From Xiheimicrobium sp033763395 (GTDB lineage Bacteria > Myxococcota > Myxococcia > Myxococcales > Myxococcaceae): a stretch of DNA of 64,000 nt. The notes under the pieces are model-generated. The model was not told the DNA's origin. It made no database searches and saw nothing but the letters and a program-made list of their open reading frames with translations. Positions 35,356-43,322 of the stretch are shown piece after piece. A program made the position numbers and the translations under genes. Where the stretch lies: NCBI GenBank assembly GCA_033763395.1, contig JANRKQ010000018.1, positions 152,897 through 216,896 of the forward strand, given 5' to 3'. The stretch's first letter is position 1. Every line of letters starts with the position of its first letter.

Positions 35356-35714
35356 GTGTCCTCCGGGGCGTTCTCTGCGTTCTTCAACACACCATCGACG
35401 GCCGACTCGGCCACGTCCAGCAGGCGGTCCCGCACGGCGGGAATCGACGCCAGCTTCATGCCGAGGCGCACGAGGCGCAGCGTCGTGGGCGTGAAGAGCC
35501 CGCCGCCCAGCACGTAGCCAACACCGAGCGCCGCCGCGACCATGCCATAGGGCGAGGCCTCGACCTTCGGCGTCAACCCCGCCGCGTCGGCCAGCCCGTT
35601 GAGCGTCGAGTTCGCGGTCTGGAGCACCTCCTGCACCTGCTCCACCGCGGGGTGGACGTCGTCGACGGCCTCGGTGCCGTCGGGGAGCACGTTCGGCTGA
35701 GCCGGAGCGCTCAT
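35352..35714 (-). CDS. Small membrane-associated hypothetical protein
   Basis: A 120-residue protein: an acidic amphipathic N-terminal half (VDDVHPAVEQVQEVLQTANS) and one membrane segment (YGMVAAALGVGYVLGGGLF, about 56-74), then a cytoplasmic tail. It is joined by four-base overlaps to both neighbours, which supports it as a real gene. Family not recognised. Confidence 0.7.
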   Translation of the reverse strand: MSAPAQPNVLPDGTEAVDDVHPAVEQVQEVLQTANSTLNGLADAAGLTPKVEASPYGMVAAALGVGYVLGGGLFTPTTLRLVRLGMKLASIPAVRDRLLDVAESAVDGVLKNAENAPEDT

Positions 35715-35932
35715 CGCCGCGCCGCCCAGCGCCCGATGAGGAAGCCCACGGCCGCCGCGCCGAGCAGCACGGTGCCGGGGTTCTTGCGGATGAACGTCTT
35801 CACCTGCTCGTTGGCCTCGGTGAGGCGCTCCATCGCGTCTTCGAGCTGGGGGGCGTACTTCTCCTGGAGCTCCTTGAGCCCCTCGGGCAGCTCCGGCGGC
35901 GCTGGCGCCTTCGTCTCGGTCTCTGTTGCCAT
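35711..35932 (-). CDS. DUF883-like small membrane protein
   Basis: A 73-residue protein with a charged helical N-terminus (LKELQEKYAPQLEDAMERL) and a C-terminal membrane helix ending NPGTVLLGAAAVGFLIGRW. This is the layout of DUF883/ElaB-type proteins that bind ribosomes or membranes in stationary phase. An in-frame GTG at 35947 would add five residues. Assignment is by layout only. Confidence 0.68.
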   Translation of the reverse strand: MATETETKAPAPPELPEGLKELQEKYAPQLEDAMERLTEANEQVKTFIRKNPGTVLLGAAAVGFLIGRWAARR

Positions 35933-35950
35933 GTCAGGTGCCTCCACTCG

Positions 35951-36199
35951 TTACCTGCGTCCCCACCATCGGCCGATGAGGTAGCCCGCCACCAGGACGC
36001 CGCCGATGGTGAGCACCGGGTGACGTCGGACGATCTCCCGCCACTGGCCCACCGCGCCCAGCTCACCCTCGAGCGTCGACAGCTTCGCCTTCACCCGCTC
36101 CCGCGCGGCGTGCAGCTCGGCCTTCACTTCGGCGGGCGTCTGCGTGCGCCGGGCGAGCGCGCCGTTGGGCGTCTTCACGATGGCCGACCCGGCGCTCAC
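35951..36199 (-). CDS. DUF3618-like small membrane protein
   Basis: An 82-residue protein. A helical region (AELHAARERVKAKLSTLEGE) precedes a C-terminal membrane segment (HPVLTIGGVLVAGYLIGRWW), fitting the DUF3618 pattern. The GTG start forms a GTGA overlap with a TGA lying in the frame of the upstream Holin-X/DUF1469-like gene (36196-36199). It shares the G-x-LIGRW ending with the next small protein, suggesting that the two are related. Confidence 0.7.
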   Translation of the reverse strand: MSAGSAIVKTPNGALARRTQTPAEVKAELHAARERVKAKLSTLEGELGAVGQWREIVRRHPVLTIGGVLVAGYLIGRWWGRR

Positions 36200-36285
36200 G
36201 CCTCGCCCTCCTCGCGCTGCACCACGAGCGACGACGTCTCTTCCAGCTCCGTCAGCGTCTCGTGCATCACCTTCTTCTCGTTGAA
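36196..36285 (-). pseudogene. Orphaned C-terminal tail of the Holin-X/DUF1469-like gene
   Basis: Directly after the TAG at 36286-36288, the same frame continues for 29 codons (FNEKKVMHETLTELEETSSL...) to a TGA that overlaps the next gene's GTG. This is the expected natural end of the upstream gene. It is lost by termination at the TAG unless that codon is read through. Confidence 0.6.
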
Positions 36286-36573
36286 CTACCGCGCCGCCAC
36301 CACGATGCCCGCGACCCCGCCCACGAGGTTCACCAGCCCCACCAGGGCGAAGGCGAGATCGGCCGACATCACCCGGCGCAGCACGAGCGCCAGCGCCACG
36401 CAGAGGAAGCCGTAGCCAACCAGGATCAGCGGGGCCAGCGCGGCGATGACGCCCACGCGCACGCCGATGAAGCGGGCGTCTTGCGCCAGCTCGACCCGCG
36501 CCAGGCGAATGTGGTGGGCCGTCAGCTCGCTGAAGCCGTCGACCACGTCGCGAAGCTGGGAGCCGAGCGCCAT
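36286..36573 (-). CDS. Holin-X/DUF1469-like membrane protein, truncated by in-frame TAG
   Basis: A 95-residue protein. The N-terminal helix MALGSQLRDVVDGFSELTAH and LARVELAQDA precede two membrane helices (VGVIAALAPLILVGYGFLCV and ALVGLVNLVGGVAGIVVAA). This is the Actinobacterial Holin-X/DUF1469 layout found in many bacteria without phage links. The frame stops at TAG after Ala-Arg, although 29 further coding-like codons follow in the same frame. The likely ancestral codon is TAC (Tyr). It is first in the operon that runs down to 33115. Confidence 0.72.
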   Translation of the reverse strand: MALGSQLRDVVDGFSELTAHHIRLARVELAQDARFIGVRVGVIAALAPLILVGYGFLCVALALVLRRVMSADLAFALVGLVNLVGGVAGIVVAAR

Positions 36574-36692
36574 TGCGGCCGATCACCTTAGCGCCGCCCG
36601 CTCCAGCCGGCGGCGGATTCGTGGGCCCCTTACGCACCGCGCCTCTTCGTCGTGAATGCAGCGCTGGAGCCGATGTCATACAAGCCGCGCCC

Positions 36693-39275
36693 ATGACGAC
36701 GACCCTCCTCCTCGCCTCCGTCCTCGCGGCCGGGAACCCCGCCGCGTTCCTCCCGAAGAACCGGCCCTACGACGCACAGTCGTACCGCCTCGAGGTCACC
36801 CTCGCCGAGGACGGCAGCTTCAAGAACAAGCTGTTTGCGAAGGTGAAGACGACGAAGGCCACCGCCGAGCTCGAATTCGACGCGTACGATCTGACGGTCG
36901 AGTTCGCCCTCGTCGATGGCAAGCCGGCCACGCCCTCACCGAAGTACGACCCCGAGACGCGCACCGGCACGCTGACCCTCAAGACGCCGGGCCTGGCGGC
37001 GAACAAAGAGGTCACGGTCGAGATCAACTACACCGGAAAGGCCGGCACCCAGCACGAGGGCTTCTTCAAGGTGCAGGACGCCGAAGACGCGAAGCTGCTG
37101 CCCTACTACTTCACCCACTTCCAGCCGCACTTCGCGCAGCGCTTCTTCCCGAACAACGATCAGCCGTCCGACAAGGCGACGTTCGAGATCGTCGCCGTCG
37201 TCGACAGCCGGTACACGGTGCTGTCGAACGGTACGAAGACGAAAGACGACGTGTTCCAGGACGGTGGGAAGAACCTGCGCAGGGTCGAGTGGAAGCTCGA
37301 CAAGCCGCACTCGACGTTCCTCTCGGCGCTGGCCATCGGGCAGTTCGAGGCGGTGTCGGTGAACGAAGACCTGCCGTCGACCATCTGGGTCGCGCCCGGC
37401 CGCAAGGACCGCGCGTGGGTCGTCACCAACGAGCTCAAGAGCCTCTGGAACTTCCAGGTGGGCTTCACCGGCGCGCGCTACGGCTGGCCGAAGCTCGATC
37501 TCGTCGCCCTGCCCCGCTTCTTCTGGAGCGGCATGGAGAACACCTCGCTGCTCTTCCTGCGCGAGTCCAAGGTGAGCGTCGAGGTCAAGAACGATCAGCT
37601 GGCGCGGCCGGTGGTGATGAAGCTCCTCTCGAATGAGATGGCGCACCAGTGGTTCGGCAACCTCGTCACCAGCCGCTGGTGGGACGACGTGTGGCTCGAC
37701 GAAGGCCTCACCACCTACCTGGGCGAGGCGACGTTCGACGACGCCAACGGCAACGAGCAGGTCGAGATCGAGCGCACCGTCGAGATCGTCGAGGACTACT
37801 TCCGCCAGGACGAGGGCCCGCGCGCGCACCCGCTGGTGACGAAGGGCGCCACCGCCGCCGAGTCGTCCGACGCCATCACCAACCGCAAGGGCGCCGCCGT
37901 GGCGCGCATGCTGGAGCGCTGGCTGGGCCAGAAGGAGTTCAAGGCCGGCCTCAAGGCGTACCTCGACAAGTACGCGTACCAGAGCGCCACCACCGACGAC
38001 TTCTTCAAGGCCGTGCTCGACGCGAACAAGAAGGACAAGGACAAGGACCTCAAGGCCTTCAAGGACGCGTGGGTGAACAAGAAGGGCTACCCGATCATCT
38101 TCCCCGAGTTCAGCTTCTCGGGTTCGCAGGTGACGGTGACGGTGCGCCAGCAGAACTCGAACGCCGGTGAGAAGGGCCCGTTCGTGTTCCAGCTGCCCAT
38201 CGTGGTGCACCGCGCGAACGAGCCGCAGTACACGGTGAAGCAGACGGTCCTCGTCGACAAGCCCGAGGTGAAGTTCACCTTCGACGTGCCCGCGGCGCCC
38301 CAGTGGATCAACTGGAACGAGGACTTCGGCGCGCTGGTCAAGGTGAACAAGAACTCGGTGCCCGAGGATCAGTGGGTCGACGCGGCGCGGAACGATCCCG
38401 ACCCGACGTGGCGGCTGATCGCGGCGTGGAACCTGCTCGGTGAGCTCGGCAACCCGAACATGGAGACCGAGGCGCGGCCCACCGACGCGGCGCTCAACGC
38501 GGTGCTCGACGTGCTCGCGAAGGATCCGTCGCCGTACGTGCGCGAGGGCGTGCTCAAGCGCCTCACCGACTCGCGCTTCAAGCGGCTCCCGAAGGACTTC
38601 GCCGGCATCGGGCTGAAGCTCGCGAAGAAGCCCGAGGGGCTGAACGAAGACCCGCTGGGCTACATCCGCGTGCGCGGCGCGGCGCTCGAGATGCTGGGGA
38701 AGACCGACGCGCCTGAGGGGCACACCTACATCCTCGAGCAGCTCGGCAAGCGGGAGATCGACATCAACTACCTGGGCGCCTTCGCGGGCGGCGCGGCGCG
38801 CATCAACACGCCGGCAGCGCTGGCCACGCTCAAGAGCGCGATCGTCACCCAGAAGGGCCGCGGCTACCCGTTCTTCCGCCGCACCGCCGAGGCCTTCGGC
38901 TCGATGGAGGGCCCTGAGGTGCTCGCCCCCATCAAGGAGCTGCTGACGCAGAACGCGAACAACCCAGAGCTCACCCGCCAGCTCTTCAACCGCCTGGCGG
39001 ACAACAAGACGCTCCGCGAGAACCCGGACTTCGCGCCGATGATCGCCTCGCTGGTGCTCGACGAGGCCTTCGGGGGCGATGACATTCGGGAGCTCATGCT
39101 GGCCTCGCTCGACGACGTGAAGACGCCGGTCGCGAAGGACGCGCTGACCGAGATCGTCGGCAAGTCGAAGAGCGAGCAGGTGAAGCAGAGCGCGAAGAAA
39201 GTGCTCGACGCGAACTTCCCCGCGCCGCCGCCCGCCGCGCCCGCGAAGGACGCTGGGAGGGGCAAGAAGAAGTGA
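36693..39275 (+). CDS. M1-family aminopeptidase homologue, active site altered (pseudoenzyme candidate)
   Basis: An 860-residue exported M1 peptidase relative with a short signal-like N-terminus. The N-terminal saddle domain is followed by the exopeptidase motif, here SGMEN at 279-283, and the zinc region. The canonical HExxH reads Asn314-Glu-Met-Ala-His318; the third ligand Glu337 (DEGLTTYLGE) is kept at the correct 18-residue spacing. The usual catalytic Tyr in 'ITYxKG' is Asn397 (AITNRKG). Each change is one base from the normal codon. The C-terminal ~280 residues are HEAT-like repeats, then an Ala/Pro/Lys tail. Family membership is firm; catalytic activity is doubtful. Confidence 0.9.
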   Translation: MTTTLLLASVLAAGNPAAFLPKNRPYDAQSYRLEVTLAEDGSFKNKLFAKVKTTKATAELEFDAYDLTVEFALVDGKPATPSPKYDPETRTGTLTLKTPGLAANKEVTVEINYTGKAGTQHEGFFKVQDAEDAKLLPYYFTHFQPHFAQRFFPNNDQPSDKATFEIVAVVDSRYTVLSNGTKTKDDVFQDGGKNLRRVEWKLDKPHSTFLSALAIGQFEAVSVNEDLPSTIWVAPGRKDRAWVVTNELKSLWNFQVGFTGARYGWPKLDLVALPRFFWSGMENTSLLFLRESKVSVEVKNDQLARPVVMKLLSNEMAHQWFGNLVTSRWWDDVWLDEGLTTYLGEATFDDANGNEQVEIERTVEIVEDYFRQDEGPRAHPLVTKGATAAESSDAITNRKGAAVARMLERWLGQKEFKAGLKAYLDKYAYQSATTDDFFKAVLDANKKDKDKDLKAFKDAWVNKKGYPIIFPEFSFSGSQVTVTVRQQNSNAGEKGPFVFQLPIVVHRANEPQYTVKQTVLVDKPEVKFTFDVPAAPQWINWNEDFGALVKVNKNSVPEDQWVDAARNDPDPTWRLIAAWNLLGELGNPNMETEARPTDAALNAVLDVLAKDPSPYVREGVLKRLTDSRFKRLPKDFAGIGLKLAKKPEGLNEDPLGYIRVRGAALEMLGKTDAPEGHTYILEQLGKREIDINYLGAFAGGAARINTPAALATLKSAIVTQKGRGYPFFRRTAEAFGSMEGPEVLAPIKELLTQNANNPELTRQLFNRLADNKTLRENPDFAPMIASLVLDEAFGGDDIRELMLASLDDVKTPVAKDALTEIVGKSKSEQVKQSAKKVLDANFPAPPPAAPAKDAGRGKKK

Positions 39276-39308
39276 GCTGGCGCCGCGGCGGCTGGTGACC
39301 TGCTCGCT

Positions 39309-39974
39309 TCAGAAGCGGATGCCGGCAATACCCCGCCACGTGATGCCCGACAGCGGCAACGTGCCCAGGTTGACGCCCCCACGCTGACCGATGGGATCCG
39401 CCTGAGGCCCGACCGGCGGCGGCGGAGCAACCGACGTGAACGCCGCGCCCGGTCGAAGCACGCCACCGATGCCGAGGTCGAGGAAGAGGTACACGCCGCG
39501 CTGGTTCTCGCGCGTCACCCGCACCGTGAACTGCACGCCCGCGCCTGCCTGCCCCGAGACGACGCCCACCGTCTGGCTGAGCCGGTTCGCCGGGTTGGTC
39601 ACGCTCAGGGTGGCCCAGTCGTACCCCACGCCCACCCGCACGTAGGGGTGGAACCAGGCCGTCACCGGGAACCGCGCCGTCGCCGACAGGTCGAGCCCCA
39701 CCAGCCCGAGGCCCGTGGCGAGCTGCACGTGCGAGGTGGCGTCGTTCCCGCCCGTCGTCACGCCTGCCTCGAGATCGAGCCGCCATGCGCGCAGCTCGAA
39801 GGTGGTGCCCGCGGCGAACCGGAACGAGTGGAAGTGATCGTCCAGGTCGACGAGATCGTACCCGCGCGCCGAGAACACCTGCGTCGAGAGCCCGAGGTTC
39901 GCGTGAAAGGGCTGCACCTGCGCGAAGGCGGCCGAGGCGAAGAGGCCCAGCACCACCGAGATGAGCCGCTTCAT
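39309..39974 (-). CDS. Outer-membrane beta-barrel protein
   Basis: A 221-residue protein with a clear signal peptide cleaved near AFA-QVQ (residues 1-18). Alternating-hydrophobicity strands run throughout (HPYVRVGVGYDWATLSV, RGVYLFLDLGIGGVLR). The C-terminus is a terminal Phe (WRGIAGIRF), typical of barrels handled by BamA. A small 8-10 strand barrel is likely. The start overlaps the stop of the lipoprotein upstream (ATGA, 39971-39974), so it is made together with it. Confidence 0.83.
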   Translation of the reverse strand: MKRLISVVLGLFASAAFAQVQPFHANLGLSTQVFSARGYDLVDLDDHFHSFRFAAGTTFELRAWRLDLEAGVTTGGNDATSHVQLATGLGLVGLDLSATARFPVTAWFHPYVRVGVGYDWATLSVTNPANRLSQTVGVVSGQAGAGVQFTVRVTRENQRGVYLFLDLGIGGVLRPGAAFTSVAPPPPVGPQADPIGQRGGVNLGTLPLSGITWRGIAGIRF

Positions 39975-41473
39975 GGCCGATCCTCCGGGCGATCGAGATC
40001 GCCAGTGAGCGCGAAGTCCGACAGGCGGGTCACCGAGAGGCGCTCGGTCGCGCCCGCCGGCACGAGGGAGACGTCACCCAGCACGTTGCCGCTGTGCTCC
40101 GCGGCGAGGACCCCGCTCGACGGGAGCTGGAAGAGGTTCACCACCGGCGCGTCGAGCAGCACCTCGGCCAGCGCCAACGTTCGGACGTCGACCGTCACGA
40201 GCGCCGTCTGGGTCGAGCCGGTGCCGGGCGGGACGGCGAGGAACATCGTCTCACCATCGGACGAGACCGCGCTGGCGGTGGGCTTGCGGGCGAGCTGAAT
40301 GGGCTGAGTCCGCAGGCGCAGGCGGTTCGGCTCTTCCGACACCGTCAGCGCCGTGAGCACGCCTGGCGCGGTGGCCGAGCTCGCCTGCGAGAGCATCACG
40401 CGCTCCGAGCCGGGGCTGACCGTCACCCGTTCGGGCGTCCCCAGCAGCGTCGCGACGCCGCTGCGGCCATCGATGACGTCCCACGCCGCGGCCACCGAGG
40501 CCCCCCAGACGAGCACCCGCCGGTCCGACAGGCGCTCCATCGCGCCCATCACCTGCGGGAGGGTCAGCCGTCGCACGTTGTCTTCGATGCCGCGCGCGTC
40601 GAGCACCACGAGCTCAGGAGTCCCCGCGTAGAGCGCGACGACCGAGTCCGGCAGCGATGGCGGCGCGAGCTCGAGGTCGACCAGGCCGGTTCCGCCGGCG
40701 ACGAAGTTGATCGAAGCGCTCACAGGCGCGCCCGTCTCGGAGCCGAGCTCGATCACCACCACGTCATCGAGCCCGGTCGCGCGCAGGTAGAGCCACCGCG
40801 CGTCCCGTGAGAAGAGCACCTGCGACACCGAGTTCTCGACCGTCGATCCCGGGGGGCGGAGCGAAATGCGACGAGCTGGAACTTCCGGCCGGGTCGCGTC
40901 GAACAGCGCCACGCCGCGCTCGAGCGCGACCGCGACGAGCCGACGGTTGGTCTCGACGGGTCCGAACGTCACCAGCCGCGGCGCCAGGCCCTCGACGTCG
41001 AGCTGGAGCCGCGTCACCGTGCGCGACGGCACGTCGAGCAGCGCCGCCTCGTTCAGGTTCCTGGCCGCCAGCCCCGACGTTCGCTCGAAGTCGGCCGTCA
41101 GCACCGCGAACCGGCCCTCGGGGCTGAAGGTGATCCGATCGAACGCGCTCCCCGGGTCGAGCACGGTGAGCTCGCGCGTCTCGGTATCGAGCAGCTCGAG
41201 GCGGGGGGCCCGCGCACTGCCCGAGAGGATCGCCACGAGATCGGCTCCAGGCACCCGCGCCGCGACCCGTGCGCCCGCGCCGATCACCACCGCCGACGGC
41301 GTCACCGCGCCAGGCGTCACCAGGACGGCCCGACGCGTCGCCGGCACCACCTGCACGAGCGCGTTCGACGTGCCCACCAGCGGGAGCGGCGCGATCGCGC
41401 CCTCGTACAGCGAGCCCCGACGGCCACACCCCACCACCGCGAGCAGGATCACCAACCAGGCGTGGCGCATCAC
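39971..41473 (-). CDS. Propeller-like lipoprotein
   Basis: A 500-residue lipoprotein (signal WLVILLAVVGCG, Cys16). The body is made of repeated beta-blades with phrases such as ITFSPEGRFAVLTADFE and ASAVSSDGETMFLAVPPG, as in YncE/WD40-like propellers. No catalytic motif is seen. It sits between a second propeller lipoprotein upstream and an outer-membrane barrel downstream, with ATGA overlaps at both ends. The three may form an envelope complex. Confidence 0.8.
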   Translation of the reverse strand: MMRHAWLVILLAVVGCGRRGSLYEGAIAPLPLVGTSNALVQVVPATRRAVLVTPGAVTPSAVVIGAGARVAARVPGADLVAILSGSARAPRLELLDTETRELTVLDPGSAFDRITFSPEGRFAVLTADFERTSGLAARNLNEAALLDVPSRTVTRLQLDVEGLAPRLVTFGPVETNRRLVAVALERGVALFDATRPEVPARRISLRPPGSTVENSVSQVLFSRDARWLYLRATGLDDVVVIELGSETGAPVSASINFVAGGTGLVDLELAPPSLPDSVVALYAGTPELVVLDARGIEDNVRRLTLPQVMGAMERLSDRRVLVWGASVAAAWDVIDGRSGVATLLGTPERVTVSPGSERVMLSQASSATAPGVLTALTVSEEPNRLRLRTQPIQLARKPTASAVSSDGETMFLAVPPGTGSTQTALVTVDVRTLALAEVLLDAPVVNLFQLPSSGVLAAEHSGNVLGDVSLVPAGATERLSVTRLSDFALTGDLDRPEDRP

Positions 41474-43176
41474 TGGATCTCCCAGTTGAGCGTGAAGCCG
41501 GTCGCGGTGCGCACCTGCCCCGTGTCGAGCTGAATGACGCTGATGCGCCCCGCGGGGTGCTGCTGCGAGACGAACACCCGGTGCGGCGTGATGCCCGGCG
41601 CCTCGGGCACCGTGCCCATGTAGAGCGGCGTCGAGGCGAGCGGCAGCGTGGTCGAGACGAGGCTCGAGAGGTTGACCGCCTGGAGCTGGTACCGCCTCAG
41701 CGCGTCGTTTCGCAGCGCCACGCCGACGAAGCCCCCGCGCGGAGAGAACGCATAGCGGGTCGGCTTCGTGGTGCCCGTGCGCTGGAGCTGCGCGAAGCCG
41801 CTCGGCACGTCGAACACCGAGAAGCCCTCGTCGCGATCGACCGCCGCCTCGTAGGGATCCGTCGCCGTCGTGGCCGCGTTCGACCGGTGAATGATGAGCG
41901 CCGACCGCGAGTCCGGCGACACCGCCACCTCGTCGACCAGCTTCTCGACCGGGTACCGCACCACCCGGCCCGACGGGAAGTCGACGCGGCTGACCGACTC
42001 GTCACCCGCGACGTTCGACCACACGAAGGCGAAGACCCCGGCGTCCGACGCGCTCTCGGGCAGCGCCACCTGCCCCACCCCGCCGTCGGCGACGCGGAAG
42101 ACCTCGATGCCAGACGGCGCCGTGAGATCGGCTGGAATCTCGATCCACGCGACGCTGCCGGCCGACCGCAGGGCCGCGACCGCCGCCGTGCCATCGGGTA
42201 GCAGATCGAGATCGGTCGCCACCTCGCTCAGCGGCACGGTGTTGAGGGCCGTGCCATCGAACGCGGCGAGCTCGGGTGCGACCGTCGAGCGCAGCAGCAC
42301 CACCCGCCCGTCCTGGGTCGCCACCACCTCCCGGCTGCTGATCTCAGACGAGAAGCTGGCTGGGAGCGTGAGCCGCGTCGGCAGGCTCGCGGCGGGGTTC
42401 GTGAGATCGAACGTCGAGATGGTCGACTTCGCGAAGACCGACAATCGCGTGGTGCGCGCCGCCTCGGTCCGGAACACGACGTCGGTGATGCGGAAGCCGC
42501 CTGCGCGCTCGCTCACGGCCTGAGCGGGCGTCGCGCCAGTGCGGAGCCGCTCGATCTCGACCAACGCGAAGACGCCCTCGGCGCCCGACGGTGGAGCGGT
42601 CGACGGATCCGGCCAGGCCACCGCGAAGCGACCATCGGGAGACAGCGTGAGCCGGCTGTACTGCCGCTTGAGCGGCACGCGCGTCACCTTCGAGGGCAGC
42701 GTGCGGCTGTCGATCACCGAGAGCGAGGAGTCGTCGAAGGACAAGACGAGCGCAGCGTCTTCTCCGGGGAGCGCGACGAGCGCGAGCGGGCGCGGCCCGA
42801 CGGCGATCGCCTCGATGAGCAGCGACACCGGGTCGATGCGCGCGACGGACGCGGCGGTGGGGTTGAGCGCGTAGACGTAGCGCGGCGTGGCGATGGGCGG
42901 CGCGTCACCCAGCCCGCGGTTCTGCTCCTGCTCCGGGGGCACGCAGCGCCCGTTGTCGCAGGTGAAGCCGCCGACGCACTCGGCGTTCGTGCGGCAGCCA
43001 GGGGTGCCGCCGCCCGTGCCGCCGGAGCCACCAGCGCCAGAGAACCCCGCACCACCTCCGAAAGAGCCTCCGCCCGTCCCGTTGGCCCCATCGGGCACGC
43101 TGCGGTCCGCCTGACTGCGCGCACTGCTGCTGCAGCCCGCGATCGCCAGGGCGACCCACACCAGGTGATGTCTCAT
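41470..43176 (-). CDS. Propeller lipoprotein with Gly-rich linker and Cys motif
   Basis: A 568-residue lipoprotein (signal HHLVWVALAIAGC, Cys15). A Gly-rich linker is followed by a small EGF/Dickkopf-like cysteine segment, CRTNAECVGGFTCDNGRC, recurrent in myxobacterial surface proteins. The rest is propeller-like, with phrases such as LTLSPDGRFAVAWPDPS and VAVSPDSRSALIIHRS. The chosen ATG gives the signal peptide; an upstream in-frame start adds 15 residues. First gene of a three-gene operon. Confidence 0.8.
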   Translation of the reverse strand: MRHHLVWVALAIAGCSSSARSQADRSVPDGANGTGGGSFGGGAGFSGAGGSGGTGGGTPGCRTNAECVGGFTCDNGRCVPPEQEQNRGLGDAPPIATPRYVYALNPTAASVARIDPVSLLIEAIAVGPRPLALVALPGEDAALVLSFDDSSLSVIDSRTLPSKVTRVPLKRQYSRLTLSPDGRFAVAWPDPSTAPPSGAEGVFALVEIERLRTGATPAQAVSERAGGFRITDVVFRTEAARTTRLSVFAKSTISTFDLTNPAASLPTRLTLPASFSSEISSREVVATQDGRVVLLRSTVAPELAAFDGTALNTVPLSEVATDLDLLPDGTAAVAALRSAGSVAWIEIPADLTAPSGIEVFRVADGGVGQVALPESASDAGVFAFVWSNVAGDESVSRVDFPSGRVVRYPVEKLVDEVAVSPDSRSALIIHRSNAATTATDPYEAAVDRDEGFSVFDVPSGFAQLQRTGTTKPTRYAFSPRGGFVGVALRNDALRRYQLQAVNLSSLVSTTLPLASTPLYMGTVPEAPGITPHRVFVSQQHPAGRISVIQLDTGQVRTATGFTLNWEIQ

Positions 43177-43322
43177 GAAGCTGACTCCCCTTCCGGCCGG
43201 CCGCCAGGACTGCAATTCCACGACCGCATGGAAGGCGTCGGGAATTCAGCCGCTTGGCCGCCGCCCACCCGCACGTGATGCGCCGGAGCGGTGCGAGCCC
43301 TGACTCGCGTGTCAGGCCGGGA

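Noticed and set aside
36286..36573. Holin-X/DUF1469-like gene as evidence of a prophage
   Set aside because: Holin-X/DUF1469 proteins are widespread non-phage membrane proteins; no phage structural, integrase or lysis genes are nearby.
43299..43316. Hairpin CCTGAC/GTCAGG downstream of the lipoprotein at 43323
   Set aside because: Only a six-base stem and no T-run on the relevant strand; not convincing as a terminator.
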